From Gracilariopsis chorda (lineage: Eukaryota > Rhodophyta > Florideophyceae > Gracilariales > Gracilariaceae): a stretch of 64,000 nucleotides of DNA. The stretch spans positions 1 through 64,000 of the forward strand of contig NBIV01000157.1 of assembly GCA_003194525.1 (NCBI GenBank). The letters are read 5' to 3'. Positions within the stretch are counted from its first letter, which is position 1. Each line of letters begins with the position of its first letter. Below the pieces are notes generated by a model, which had not been told where the DNA came from, made no database searches, and saw only the letters and a list, made by a program, of their open reading frames with translations. Positions 21,661 through 32,517 of this stretch are shown here, piece after piece. Both the position numbers and the translations under genes were made by a program.

Positions 21661-24111
21661 CTCTTTATCTGTCTACATACCTTCACAATGGCGCAGGACC
21701 GCGGACAATTTTTCTTTTGTAGCAAGTCGATATTTTCAGGAAAATGGCAGACTCATACCACAATTCCTAGTTAGTTTGGCCCACTGACAGGCTCATATTT
21801 GGTTGGGCGGGCTGCTCCATTGCGGTAGAACGGCTAAAAAGCCCCGCAAGCCGGACTGGCTGCATATTTGCACTCCAGTCCCTCGTAAAGCCTAGTGCGC
21901 TATGTCGGAGGACCTAAAGGAGTTTATAGGCACGCTGCTAGAACTTCCTACGGCACTAAAGGTACCCGTGCCCGGCCCAGACGGTTCTCTCTCGCAGCCC
22001 GCCTGGGAATGGCAATCGATCTTTCGCGCTAGCGCCGCCCCAGTCCCCTCATTGAGTTAGACTGGCCACTCGCGCGCCAAAGTACCAGCCCACCATTTTT
22101 CCTAAGCCTTCCTACCCGTATTACACGTTTATGAAATCCCGGAGCATTGGTTGAGGCCAAAGTGGAGTACAGTGTGGCCTCAGTTCAGGCGAAAATTCGC
22201 CCTAGGGGATGAAAAGTAGACTTCTCGATTTAAGCTGCGTGAAACTGCCCTAGTGACACAGCCCTTATGCAGCTCTGAATTTTTTTTGTGTAGTGTTTGA
22301 TTGCCCAAATAGGATTCACCCATTGTTGAGACAACCAAAAAATACACTAGAAGGTGCAAAACTCGGTTGCAATGGCATAAAAAACCACATTCACAGACCC
22401 TCACTGATCAAGATTTTAAGCGGACGAAGCGGTCTCACCCATTTTGCCACGCTCAACAAATAGTTTCTCTGACCCCCAAGGAGCCATATGCGTCTACGAA
22501 AAAAGGCGTAGCCGCACATGCTCTTTAAAGGGTGGACGTAGAGCCTTCGGAGCAGATCACCTTAAGCGAAAGCCCTACTCTCCCCTAAAATAAATTAACA
22601 CACACCTCCTGAGTTGTCAAGAGGAAACAGCTCACGGCGGTCAAGCGGTCAGCCAAAATTATGATTTTTAAATAAGGTGGTGAGCATGAGGAAAAGTTCT
22701 TTCCATCCGTTTTCCAGACGAGCCTACCTAAGCGGCGATCATTCCAACGTAGATAAGCAGGAGTCTTAGTTTACTTCAGAATCAACCAAAGAGGTCAAAA
22801 AAATAATTTTCTCAGTCCACAAATCCGGAAAACTCACGAACGGCACAACGAAAACGTGCTACTTTAGCACCAAGACTGAAAAAGCATCTAACGCAATTTT
22901 CAGCCTCCTAGTGAATTATTTACATAATGCCACCCACCAGCTTCAAGCTAAGGCACGCTGAATATCCGTACTACGATGCTTGCTTACAGTACAAATCTGC
23001 AACACGCACACGGCACCATTTACACAGGATTATTTAGGAGTGTTATGATCCAATTTACTAATAAACTTAGAGCAGGGTAGATCAAACCATAAAACACCAT
23101 TCTGCTGCCAACCCAGGCCTCTCAGGCTACTCCTGATCACTTTCTTGGTTAACGTCATGCATCAGTTAGTCGATACGCCTTCTACGCACTTTTGAACCTA
23201 TGAGATAGACCCCGTGGCAGTGACCTACTGGCCAGCAACACGCTGACGTTCATTTCCCAGCCGATTCTAACATAGCACAGCGACTCCCCGTTCTGGGTAC
23301 GAGGGGGATGATAGATCCTATGACCCGGACTAGACAACAGGGTGGACGAAATCCTTGGTTACCCCGAGCGCCACTCCTCGCATGCTCACAAGCCTACGGT
23401 CAAACACACAGCACGGCCTAGGGGGGCCTCTGGTGCTCAGTAATTTTAAAACCAGCGAAGTCAGAATTTTTAAACCTCAATTCTCGAAGGGCGTCGCGTT
23501 TCCCATAATCCTCTGCTTTTTCTCAGGGGTAAGCCCAGGATTAGGTTCGGATTTCACAAGCCACAACACTAACCACTAAAACCAAGGCCCAAGGGGACAC
23601 TAGTAGTGTTTTGCAGGGGTGAGAGAAAATGTACTCGACGCCTCGAAACTGAAAAATCTCATTGAGATTCAGAAAATCAATCAGATTGACTGCATCAATC
23701 TTTCAGTGGTGCACCTCTTCAATCTCACAATGTTCTAGGGAGAGATCGTTGTTAAAAGTGAAAATCAGCTTCGCTCCAGGAGTCCGAGTACTCAATTGAT
23801 GCTACTGTACCGATTACATCTCCAGATAACAGCCCAAGAGGCTCGACGGAACGCTTTACAACCTCTCCAGATATAGTGGCTGATAAACCCAACGTCAAAA
23901 GCCCCAACTTCCTCTGAAATGTCACTAGGTCCAAAAACCACTCTAATTTTTTAAGCCAATCCTCTATTTTTTGGCACATCAATGCATCAAAAACTCCCAT
24001 CAAACCGTACCACTACCGCCGTTTTTCTAACTATTGACAGTTGCTTCGCACGTCAGTCGGCGTCTCCCTATCCGCTCTACTCATAAGGATACATCTTGGT
24101 TAACAAGTTGA
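21661..24111. other. Gene-poor stretch right of the DIRS fossil
   Basis: No recognisable domain in any frame. The first 400 bases could be the untranslated 5' part of the DIRS fossil. The rest has only short frames with stops in all phases. Confidence 0.4.
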
Positions 24112-24369
24112 CATTCCAGTCCAGAAGAAAAAAAACATGTTTGGAAACAAACCCTATTTTGCGGAAATGAAGAAAGAAGAATAGAAAGGTACAAACAAAA
24201 GAAGAAAATAACTGTCAACGACATGGAGACACCTAGTATGAAGATGGAATTAGAAAGAACTGTGGAAGCTCAGAAAGAAATGCGTCAGAATAAGAACAAA
24301 CAGCTTCAGAGAAGGACGGAAAACTGCGAAAGAATAGAGAAAAGACCTGTAGACGAGAATGGAGGAACA
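24112..24369 (+). CDS. Exon-like charged reading frame ending at a GTAAGT donor
   Basis: A frame opens after a TGA at 24109-24111 and runs to 24396. The encoded 86 residues are strongly Lys/Glu/Arg rich (for example MELERTVEAQKEMRQ and ENCERIEKRPVDENGG) and look like an alpha-helical segment of a real protein. The frame meets a textbook 5' splice site GTAAGTACG at 24370-24378, so this may be one exon of an intron-bearing gene. There is an ATG at 24222, but the pattern continues upstream of it. I recognise no family, and the partner exons were not found. Confidence 0.3.
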
Positions 24370-24396
24370 GTAAGTACGTCACGGTTAAAAAGTTAA

Positions 24397-25206
24397 GTTG
24401 AAACATGCCACTCAATCGTTTTTTACTCTTCGACGCGTGCAAAGCAGGCCCACCAGGTATTTGTGATGGACTACAACTGAGTCAATGTGCGGCAGATCCT
24501 TAGGTAGGTTCGACTGCGGTTTTTGCGAGGGTTTTTGGGACTTGCGCTGCTTAGGGTTAGTTTCCTTTCAAAACTTGGACTACATTGTTCTCTGTGTGCT
24601 TTTTGCAAACGAGTTGGAATGACCTTACGAAAACAAGAATTCTTCTGGCAGACTTGTTCCATATTGTTTACCTAGGTCAAAGAACCTCCTCACTTTGCTC
24701 TACGTATAATGGAGGTCAACGGCGCATCAGAGGTCTAAACCATAACAGTAAGTCACTTGTTCCTGTACTGCAGGATAAAACGCCAATTGCACCATTCATA
24801 ACAAATCTTATATGTCAAGAATGCGGTAAAAAGACTATACTACTGTACGAAATTTGTTTCATTGGCAGAGCAATGATGGAGCACAGTGGACATTGTAATC
24901 GACACTTGCTGGACTTTTCCTTCAACTTTGAATCATACCGCCGCAGCCATAACCATCTGATAATTGGACTCTCGTCTGCAGTACTGGTCCTTCGGATACA
25001 ACATCGGCAGATTTACGAGCGAAAACGAGAACACCATTTTGCTGTGCTACTTCTAAACCGTCTGCAGATGATAATCGTGGTATTTGGCGAAAGCCCATAG
25101 CTTCGAAAGCACCTCTAGGGAGGGTTTCAAAAAGAGGGGGAGGCATTTTCGGGGGTTTTGCATTTACCGGTATGCGACGAACGCAAAACTGCTCATCCTT
25201 ATCACT
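24397..25206. other. Unassigned stretch between the exon-like frame and the next secreted gene
   Basis: Two overlapping frames (24585-25100 +, 24922-25146 -) have no recognisable domain, and neither has convincing context. A CTGCTTAG at about 24544-24551 could be a 3' splice site for the upstream exon-like frame. Confidence 0.25.
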
Positions 25207-25668
25207 TTAGAGAAGATCAGACGGTGGGAAGCAGGGTATCGAAGCAGATATTTTCGTAAGATTCACATTGGCTGGTGCAGAAAACAAGGTTGTTCCCAAA
25301 TTGATTCTGCTGACCACTTTCAGATACCCGCTGGTTTCTTCAACTGCTCGTAACACCGATAACGCACTGCCACCCTCATTGATAAAACAGCGTATGGCTT
25401 CTCCCTTTTCATCGAAACAGAATTCACAAATGTTTTGGCATACAATCATTGTCGAAGCAACCTGAACGGGTCCGGAGGTACTGTAACCCTCGTATCCTTT
25501 TGTTGCTCCTGTTTGACTAGAAGCTTCTGTGCGGGTAGAACCTGGCATGTCGATTCGTGAACTGTTTCTATCGCGATTTGTACTTTTAGGAAGCAGAAGT
25601 GAAGACATTTTTTTTGCGTTGGCGGTAGAGCATAGAAGTGCAAGAAAGAGAAGTTGAAAACAGGACAT
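25207..25668 (-). CDS. Small secreted Ser/Thr-rich protein of unknown function
   Basis: 153 residues from an ATG at 25668. The first 18 residues are a clear signal peptide (MSCFQLLFLALLCSTANA). A Ser/Thr/Gly-rich low-complexity linker follows to about residue 75. The rest is a compact domain with cysteines in ICEFCFD and IRCFINEGG, and an NLT glycosylation sequon near the end. A TATA-like TTATATAAA lies about 97 bases upstream. No family recognised. It is the outermost of several secreted-protein genes in this island. The ending is abrupt, so a further exon downstream is possible. Confidence 0.55.
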   Translation of the reverse strand: MSCFQLLFLALLCSTANAKKMSSLLLPKSTNRDRNSSRIDMPGSTRTEASSQTGATKGYEGYSTSGPVQVASTMIVCQNICEFCFDEKGEAIRCFINEGGSALSVLRAVEETSGYLKVVSRINLGTTLFSAPANVNLTKISASIPCFPPSDLL

Positions 25669-25764
25669 TCCGTTCGTTGCTCGATGACTGCTTTCGTGCG
25701 AAACGATGGGTGACGGTACTCACGACGAGTTGAGAGGCACTAGGGGAGAGAAGAACAAGTGAGG

Positions 25765-25773
25765 TTTATATAA
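25765..25773 (-). promoter_or_regulatory. TATA-like box of the small secreted protein gene
   Basis: TTATATAAA on the minus strand, about 97 bases before the ATG at 25668. Confidence 0.45.
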
Positions 25774-28039
25774 CGACATACAATGGCCAGATGGTGCAAA
25801 TGTCTGAAAATCATCTTTGTCCAGACAGGTTGTGTGAGGCAATGCGGGGCACAGTTGGAGAGCACTGCAAACATGATGCCAAATACTTACAATACTATAA
25901 CTCTGTGGTTCGTATAAAAGGTTGGAAGCTCTTTACCGCCTCTCGCGACGGTCGTCGTACCGAAGCCTCTTGACCAAAGAAGCAAATATGCTGGACTGGT
26001 GGCGCAGCGACGGTTGGCAGATGCATTCTACGGTAAGCGAGCAGGTTTTCCTGCAAACATTTTCACACCCGGTGGCGCTTTTAGAAAGCGAGAAATGGAG
26101 ATATTAATGGACAGCTTTGCAACTACGCGAGCCACAATAATATGTACTGCCCGTGGAAGTACAGTATCATGCTTATAGTATGGATAGACGGGAGCTGACA
26201 ACGGCGTGAGAAGAGACATTGAAATTAGTGTCTTGGTTCTGGGTTCTGGAAAGTAAGGGACCTTCTGGGCGTCTCCTGAAAACACAAAAGCGCAAAACTG
26301 TTTCTTCATTTTCTCGCTTGCGAGATATTTTTTCCACGTTCTACTTAGCAGAAACAAAGCTCAGGGAAGAAGCATCAGAAGTTGTGGGCTTTCGTGAAAA
26401 TGCATCTAACCTCAAACTCATGTATGGTCTTTTAAATCTGTGTACATGCGGTTTCAGGAGGCCCACTTGTGCTACGCCATGTTTTAGGGCGGCTTTAACG
26501 CATATGCATAAATTCGCAAAAGCTTGAAGGGAAACCCGTGTGCCGTTTCGAAGCGGGGCACTCGAGCAGAGTTTGTGCCTCCGCTTCGAGTCTAGAGTGA
26601 ATACGTCTGTTTTTGCTCTGCAATGTCGCGTGATCAGTGATTGTTGGAAAGCTGTTGAAGACAGGTGCAATAGAGATGGGTGAAGCACGATTTATGAAAG
26701 AATGAGAACGAGAGCGGTCACAACACGTATCAGTTTGGTACCAAGCCAGTGAGAATAACTCAACAATTCATGGTTGTCAAGCGGGACCAAGCTTGATACC
26801 GGATATCAGGCCATCGGGGCGGACACCATACGAAGACACAAGCAGATTCCTTTTTATTCACAAGGTAGGTTGTAGTTGTTGCCTTTCACAACAACAAAGA
26901 CAGCGAAGACACTACCAGCTCCGCTCGCTTCTCCGGTCCTCAACTTCCTGGACCCCACAATCAATGTGCTGAGTTGTTGATTGTGTTTGAGAAGGCGAGT
27001 TATATGTAGTCGCTATTTTAGGGCCCGGTATCGATATCAGGCGTGTTGCGGTTGTGGTCGGTCCTTATCGACAAACATGTTATCATCCGCTGTCCTCGGT
27101 GCAATAATCGGGCCTCCGCTTCGCCTCGGCTCGACATTGTGATGTAAGAGAGATAGAGGTAACCACCCAATCAACACATTGCACCTCGGACCGATGGCTT
27201 GGAGCGTAGGCCGGTTGATAACTTATACGTATCTCACTCCATCGAGAATGACAACAGTATCCGTCTTTGGATTTGGATGTAGTTCTTTCTTGTTCATTTT
27301 TCAAGCATTTTCGACTTGCCGATAATTGGATACAGGTCTGGCAAAAGCGCCATAAGCACGGCACCCTCGAAGAGAAGTTGATGTCTCGGTTACAGTCCGC
27401 GATCAATTTTGCCCCCTGTCTTGATTCGTAACCCGCACTCGTCCGTTGACATAAGTCATATACACGCAATCAAAAGCTGTCCAGAATCCATTCGATACGC
27501 TGGTGATTGCTGTCAAATTTACCAAGGGAGTTTGGATCCAAGCGCACCCTCGCCATGGTGATACGTTGCGTCACATCATGCGCATACTTCGTTTTATAGG
27601 TTTCGTGCATAGTAGTTCTTAACTGCGTGACACCAGACGACTGAAGCGTGAGACTGCTCACCAGACATCTTGCTGACGGTAGCTAGCCCAATGCTCTTCG
27701 TATTGACAAAAAACAGATTTATATCATGACGCGCCTGAGATTTCATACAAACACAGATGCGAAACTCTCGCTGCACAGCTGTACCGCTTCTTAACATCAC
27801 GTGGCCATTCTCCTACATGCCACGTGCTTATTGCACTGTTCTTGAATACATCAGCAGCACCTGCCTCTCTATTGAGCATCGGTCAAGAAAGTTTTCTTAT
27901 TTAAACTCGCTGTGAGTCTTTTATTCCCATACTCCCTGTCTACCGTTGCAATATTTTGATCCGACTATCACTCTTCTTCGATCTTGCCATCCCATCTACA
28001 AATCTCGGTTTGAAACATTTCAGACTGCGCCAAAGCACA
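25774..28039. other. Intergenic stretch with a diverged local repeat
   Basis: No gene recognised. The part 27,240-27,470 resembles 37,770-38,040 (shared runs such as TTTTGCCCC and CGCACTCGT, the latter followed by a related CCGTTGACA/TCGTCGACT), indicating an old local duplication. A TATTTAAA at 27899-27906 may serve the gene starting at 28040. Confidence 0.4.
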
Positions 28040-28714
28040 ATGACTGGTTGCCGAAGCAACCTGTTATCTTACATTCTGCTTGTTCTGCTCACTGCACAAA
28101 CAGCAACTTGTTCTTGTCAACCCAAACTGCAAACCTGTGACATTCTGGAATATGCAGCAACGCCTAGAACCATTTTGAAGGATGAGACGGCTGCTTGGGA
28201 GGAAGTGCTTCTTTTCACTTGTTTCAACGTACAGCCTAACACATTAATCACGGTATACGAGGCGAAATCAAGCGAAGACAGAAACAAAATCCAATGTGGA
28301 GATAGATGGGCATTTCGTTACGAGAATGGCTTACATGTCAATATCTCTCTTAAGTGGAACCCTATAGAAAAGGAATGCAATGATAGTTTCTGTGTCGTTG
28401 TTTCGAGGAAAGGTACAAAGATGTACTTCACTGGACCACTTCAGATCTCATTCAATCAATCCAACCCTGACCAAGTTATTGGTCTTGAGACAGAGCTCCC
28501 GACAGATTCTGTTCTGCCTCTTTCGGACTACGCGAAAGCTCTACTCAAATTGTATGTATCTGGTATTTTAGATGAACTGGCCATCCGCCGTATACTTCTT
28601 CTGAAATTGACACAGAAACCATGTAAGATCGAAGATAAGGTGAACGTTAGGATTGCGCCACTTGGATCCTGCGCTACACTCAACATTGTGGTGAGCTCTT
28701 CGAATGTTCACTGA
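28040..28714 (+). CDS. Secreted glycoprotein A (paralogue of the 33.6-kb protein)
   Basis: 224 residues with the ATG at 28040. The signal peptide is MTGCRSNLLSYILLVLLTAQ. The ectodomain has spaced cysteines (LLFTCFNV, IQCGDRW, KECNDSFC, KPCK, GSCA) and sequons NIS and NDS. It aligns over most of its length with the minus-strand protein at 32518-33633: DSFCVVV/NGFCVFL, KMYFTGPL/KVFFSPPL, and KLYVSGILDELAIRR/LLYQKGILEEIQIRR. The frame ends at VVSSSNVH, coded over a GTGAGC that could be a 5' splice site. The paralogue continues into a membrane segment at this point, so the native protein may be spliced and membrane-anchored. Unknown family; extracellular or surface location is inferred. Confidence 0.65.
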   Translation: MTGCRSNLLSYILLVLLTAQTATCSCQPKLQTCDILEYAATPRTILKDETAAWEEVLLFTCFNVQPNTLITVYEAKSSEDRNKIQCGDRWAFRYENGLHVNISLKWNPIEKECNDSFCVVVSRKGTKMYFTGPLQISFNQSNPDQVIGLETELPTDSVLPLSDYAKALLKLYVSGILDELAIRRILLLKLTQKPCKIEDKVNVRIAPLGSCATLNIVVSSSNVH

Positions 28715-29544
28715 CCGTATCCGCTTCATACGGACTTGGATGAACTACAATCTGGCGTACACGTACGGAAGTCCTCTTTTTTCTGCCTGTCTTTTGTATG
28801 CAATTCAATCTTCAGCTCTCCCGATGCAAGGACAAATATCTCTGCAGATATTTGTTTCTGCTAAATATCAAGCCATGTTTGCTGGCATCTTACATTCATC
28901 TTCATAAAAAATCCTTGCAATCTTCTACATCCTCCGATAGTGCATCGGGATGTCAAGGATTTGTACACGGGTAAAAAGCAAAACTCTGCTGAGGCCCTTT
29001 CTACATATAGACATGGACTAAAATCTATCTTTTCCATTGTCTACAAGTTTGGGGCCGCTTTTGAGCGAAGTCATGGAAGAGACACTTCGTAATCGTTCTA
29101 TCAGTGTTGTTTTTAAATTTTCGTTTAGTTAACATGAATTATTTTTAATTCTTTTCCTGGTGCAGTGCCAAAAACGCATGTCCATGTTCATATGTAGAAA
29201 GGGCCTAACGCTTCGAAGTCCTTTTTGTTCATTACGTGTTACTTCCTTTATTGTAGGAGATGAGTCATCAAGGGGGGGAAGACATGGTAAGAATATCTGG
29301 TTGTCTGAACAATCGAACAGGAAGAAATTGGAACAATAGAACACATGATGAGAAGCCGAGATACCTGCCGATGATGCATTTTGTGTTGTGCGCTATATGG
29401 AGAAGAACATACTCAACAACGCAAAGGGGAAATGTGTATTTTAACGTTAAAAGGGTCGCATATATTGATGGAAGGTCTTCGAAAGAATCGTAAAATTCTT
29501 TCAAGGTGAAAATTGCAATGTGCGAGCTGTGGCACTAACAACGC
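28715..29544. other. Convergent intergenic stretch
   Basis: Lies between the 3' ends of glycoprotein A (+) and propeptide-like gene 1 (-). No domain recognised; the short frames at 29129-29504 show no family. Confidence 0.4.
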
Positions 29545-30180
29545 TTACTGAAGCTTAAAAGTCCGATCGTTTTCCACGTCAATTAACCTAATATTCAACT
29601 CTGCCAGAGCAGTGCGTATGGTATTTGCGATCACAGAAGGGCTGATCGGAACACCGGTCCGTGAAGAAGCCATGGAACATCTGATGAAACCCAAGTTCAC
29701 TCTTCCAATGTTGACAAAGCTTTTGTTAACTTTGCAATCCGCAGTGCCAGGATTTGATATAAGAGCAGACTGCACGTATGCACGACAGGTTGTAGCGCAG
29801 TCTGCACTAGTTCTGAATATAAAAGAGTTCCGAATAACTCCTCGAGGAACCGATACAGGGCGCGGAGTAGTTTTGAACGGTTGCGAGGCAGTTGGTTTGA
29901 GAACGCTTGGTTTCCGTCTCGGTGCATTCACACTGTTGTCCTGTGTGCTAAGTGCATTTGGAGGCGTGCGTGAGGGCATAAGAACAGCAAAACTGCCACT
30001 GGATGACGATTTGGGTGGCAGGATTACCGGATATGCAAGGTAATAAGCGCGGTTGGCCGGGTGAGAAGTTGCGCTTTTGTGGTGTGAATGGTTAATCAAA
30101 CCACCATCCGAGATGTTAGGAGTAAAGATGAGAAGCAAGGCGATGCACTGTGCAGTGAAGGAGAGGTTTTGAATGCTCAT
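29545..30180 (-). CDS. Stand-alone subtilase propeptide-like secreted protein 1 (I9-like)
   Basis: 211 residues with the ATG at 30180. The order is signal peptide (about residues 1-25), a Ser/Thr/Pro-rich linker to about residue 110, then a 100-residue domain from VPRGVIRNSFIFRTS to ENDRTFKLQ at the very C-terminus. That domain matches the propeptide of the subtilase at 38.4 kb in order: NSF-(I/L)-(F/V)-(R/Q)-TS, C-x3-CR-x3-Q, C-x-(V/I)...NIG-x-V, and a final (E/I)ENDR-x-F-x-LQ. In the enzyme this LQ is where propeptide should be cut from catalytic domain; here the protein stops there. Such free propeptide domains (family I9, for example Pleurotus and yeast inhibitors) act as inhibitors or chaperones of subtilases. 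Inhibition is inference. The leader before the ATG is shared with the 35.6-kb copy. Confidence 0.7.
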   Translation of the reverse strand: MSIQNLSFTAQCIALLLIFTPNISDGGLINHSHHKSATSHPANRAYYLAYPVILPPKSSSSGSFAVLMPSRTPPNALSTQDNSVNAPRRKPSVLKPTASQPFKTTPRPVSVPRGVIRNSFIFRTSADCATTCRAYVQSALISNPGTADCKVNKSFVNIGRVNLGFIRCSMASSRTGVPISPSVIANTIRTALAELNIRLIDVENDRTFKLQ

Positions 30181-32517
30181 GTTGGTTGGAGGGTGAGAGT
30201 GAGCACAAAGTTAAAGCAGGTGATATGGAAGTGCGCCTTGGAAAAGAACGAATAATATGCTCGGAGAGGGTTGGGGAGTGATTCAGGAAGAGAGAAATAT
30301 GGATCAACTTGCTGAGCAAAGACAGCCAGCTTCTTGCAATCACAGCTTAAATACGGCAAAATATGGCGCGATTAATGACGGTGCAAGCTTTGACGTGATC
30401 AACGGCTGCTGGGGGTGACGGACAGCAATGCACAGCACCCACAGTAAAGTTGTGGTGAGTGGTGAGGACGCAAGACAGCGTCATGGGTGTGAGCTATTTT
30501 TACTGGTTTTACGTTTGGTAACAGAGGCTTTCTTGCCTTGTTGGAACCAAAACGACGAGATGGAGCTTTTCCAAGGCGCCTCACTCCGCTGCACAGCACC
30601 AGTATCCATTTCTGGTGCCCAGAGCAAGCGATAGGCTGGCAGAGAGAGGGCTGAGAAAAACAGAAAAGGCAGGCGCCAGCGCTTTGCAGCGCAGTCAATT
30701 GGTTACGACGCGGGCGCCAGCGACGACAGAGCTGCGAAAGCGTGCGCTTAAGCCAGCCAACAAACTGTTTTCCGCGTTCTTTCAAATTCTGTCCTATGGA
30801 AGAGGAAAGTCGGACTGGGGGTTTTATGACTTTTGAATATATCTGTACTTGACGGCAGAGCTGCCGAAGGCTGTGGAGTGTCGCGCAGTTAAACAGCAAT
30901 TAATGTAATTCAGCCACGATTCATGTGCTTGCACGCCAAACGTGGAGCAGCTGCTCGTGCTCCATAGTCGATACAGTTATTACGCTCGTTTAACGGTTCC
31001 TGTTTTGCTAATGATGATAACGTACATCAGAGCAGCGTTCACGTGGCACGATTTATGGCCCGTAGACAAGCGCTGCGACGTGGAAGCATCAGCGCGAGCT
31101 GCTTTTACCGTCATGTACTGTAAATGCAGATTGGGCGATGCCATTTTGATTTAGGATGCACTGCCATGACGCGTCACCGACAGCTTAGGACATTGACTGA
31201 GCGCGTGCATCGCTGCACGCCGCCTTTGTCACACATGCGTTACAGTGCTGTAGATTTGTCACAATGTGCTACGTGTGCAACGTTGCGGCACTCTGCCATA
31301 CGTGGCACCTTTTGTTGAGCTGCCACCCACCCTGCTCACGCATGCATCGCCATCGGGCGCGCCATCTCCATGGCGCCGTCACCCAACCAGCGAATACCTC
31401 TGTCGCGGCCCCCATCCTCTGACGTCATTCATCATGTCGCTACAGGAACAGCAAAGGTCGCCATTAATGCTGCTGTCGCGTTTGCGACCGTCGCAACTGT
31501 CTCCCTCGCTGCCACTCCCTTTACCGCCGTCACGGATGCTGTTTTGAATACCATTATCACAGTGGTGATTGCTGCGGTCGTCGCCCTTTAGTTGGCATCC
31601 CTAGAAACCACCATCACCACAGTGCTTGCCAGTGCCATCGTAACTGTCGGCCGGTCTACATTCACCATTGCAGCCCTAGGATACAAGTCTTTTCTTGCTG
31701 CTGTCAACTTCGCCCTTACCCTTTTCACTGCTGTAGTTTCCACAGTTCAATCCCACAAAGTGCATGCTAATCAATCTAAACACGTTCTTGATTCACTTTC
31801 TATTTTAAAATCCATACCATTATGTTCTAGCTTCTAGCTTGTTTGCTGTCGGTTTGTGATACTAGTTGTTGCAGCCTGATCGCGCCATTTGTTACATTTT
31901 CTTTGGCGTGGAGACTCCAGAAGGCATTCATGGCGAGCAATTCGATACTAGCAGTTTACTTGATGAAGCCTACAACCAATATAGCGTACAGCCTGCCTAC
32001 TCAGCAAACAACCCTTCCGAGCGGTGGCAGCCACTAACGCACAATTACGGACCGTGTCCGCAGCGACAGCAAGCAAGTGGCGGCAAGAGCGGTGGCAGCA
32101 AACACTTCTACGACAAATTCGATGGCAGCGGCGGCAGAAGCGGTGAGACCGAGTGCCAAAATGACGGGAGCGGCATGCACATTGATTGCAACTTTGGTGG
32201 CGATAAAAGCGGTGATAAGAGCGCCATTGATCACAGCAGTGGTGTTACCGGCGATAACAACGTGGGCGACACTGGCAGTGGCGAGAACGCTGGGGACGGA
32301 AACGTCGGATGGGCTTCGAGCCGCGGATCAGGAACGGTGACCGGGTTCATCGGGGAACCTATGCATATCGTGCAGCACGCGTGCTGCAATTTATCACACG
32401 TGGTCAGCGAAACCGCTCTGGAGGTAGCGCTGCAAACTTATCACAAAGTAACGTCGAGAGGTCCAAGCGCCATCATCGTCCTATCAGGTTGGCAGTAACT
32501 TTAAGCAGCGCAAACAG
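30181..32517. other. Intergenic region with a GC-rich, triplet-like low-complexity segment
   Basis: 30,181-31,400 holds only short frames. From about 31,440 to 32,480 the DNA is built from GGC/GAC/GCG-like triplets. On the + strand 31,866-32,498 reads as a Gly/Ser/Asp-rich frame (ending IVLSGWQ), and 31,370-31,830 as an Ala/Val/Thr-rich hydrophobic frame. Several phases stay open on both strands, so coding is doubtful. Confidence 0.35.

Noticed and set aside
29268-29504. A catalytic domain joined by splicing to propeptide-like protein 1 (a GTAAGC overlaps its stop)
   Set aside because: No Asp/His/Asn/Ser subtilase motif exists downstream on that strand, and the second copy ends at the same residue without a GTAAG donor.
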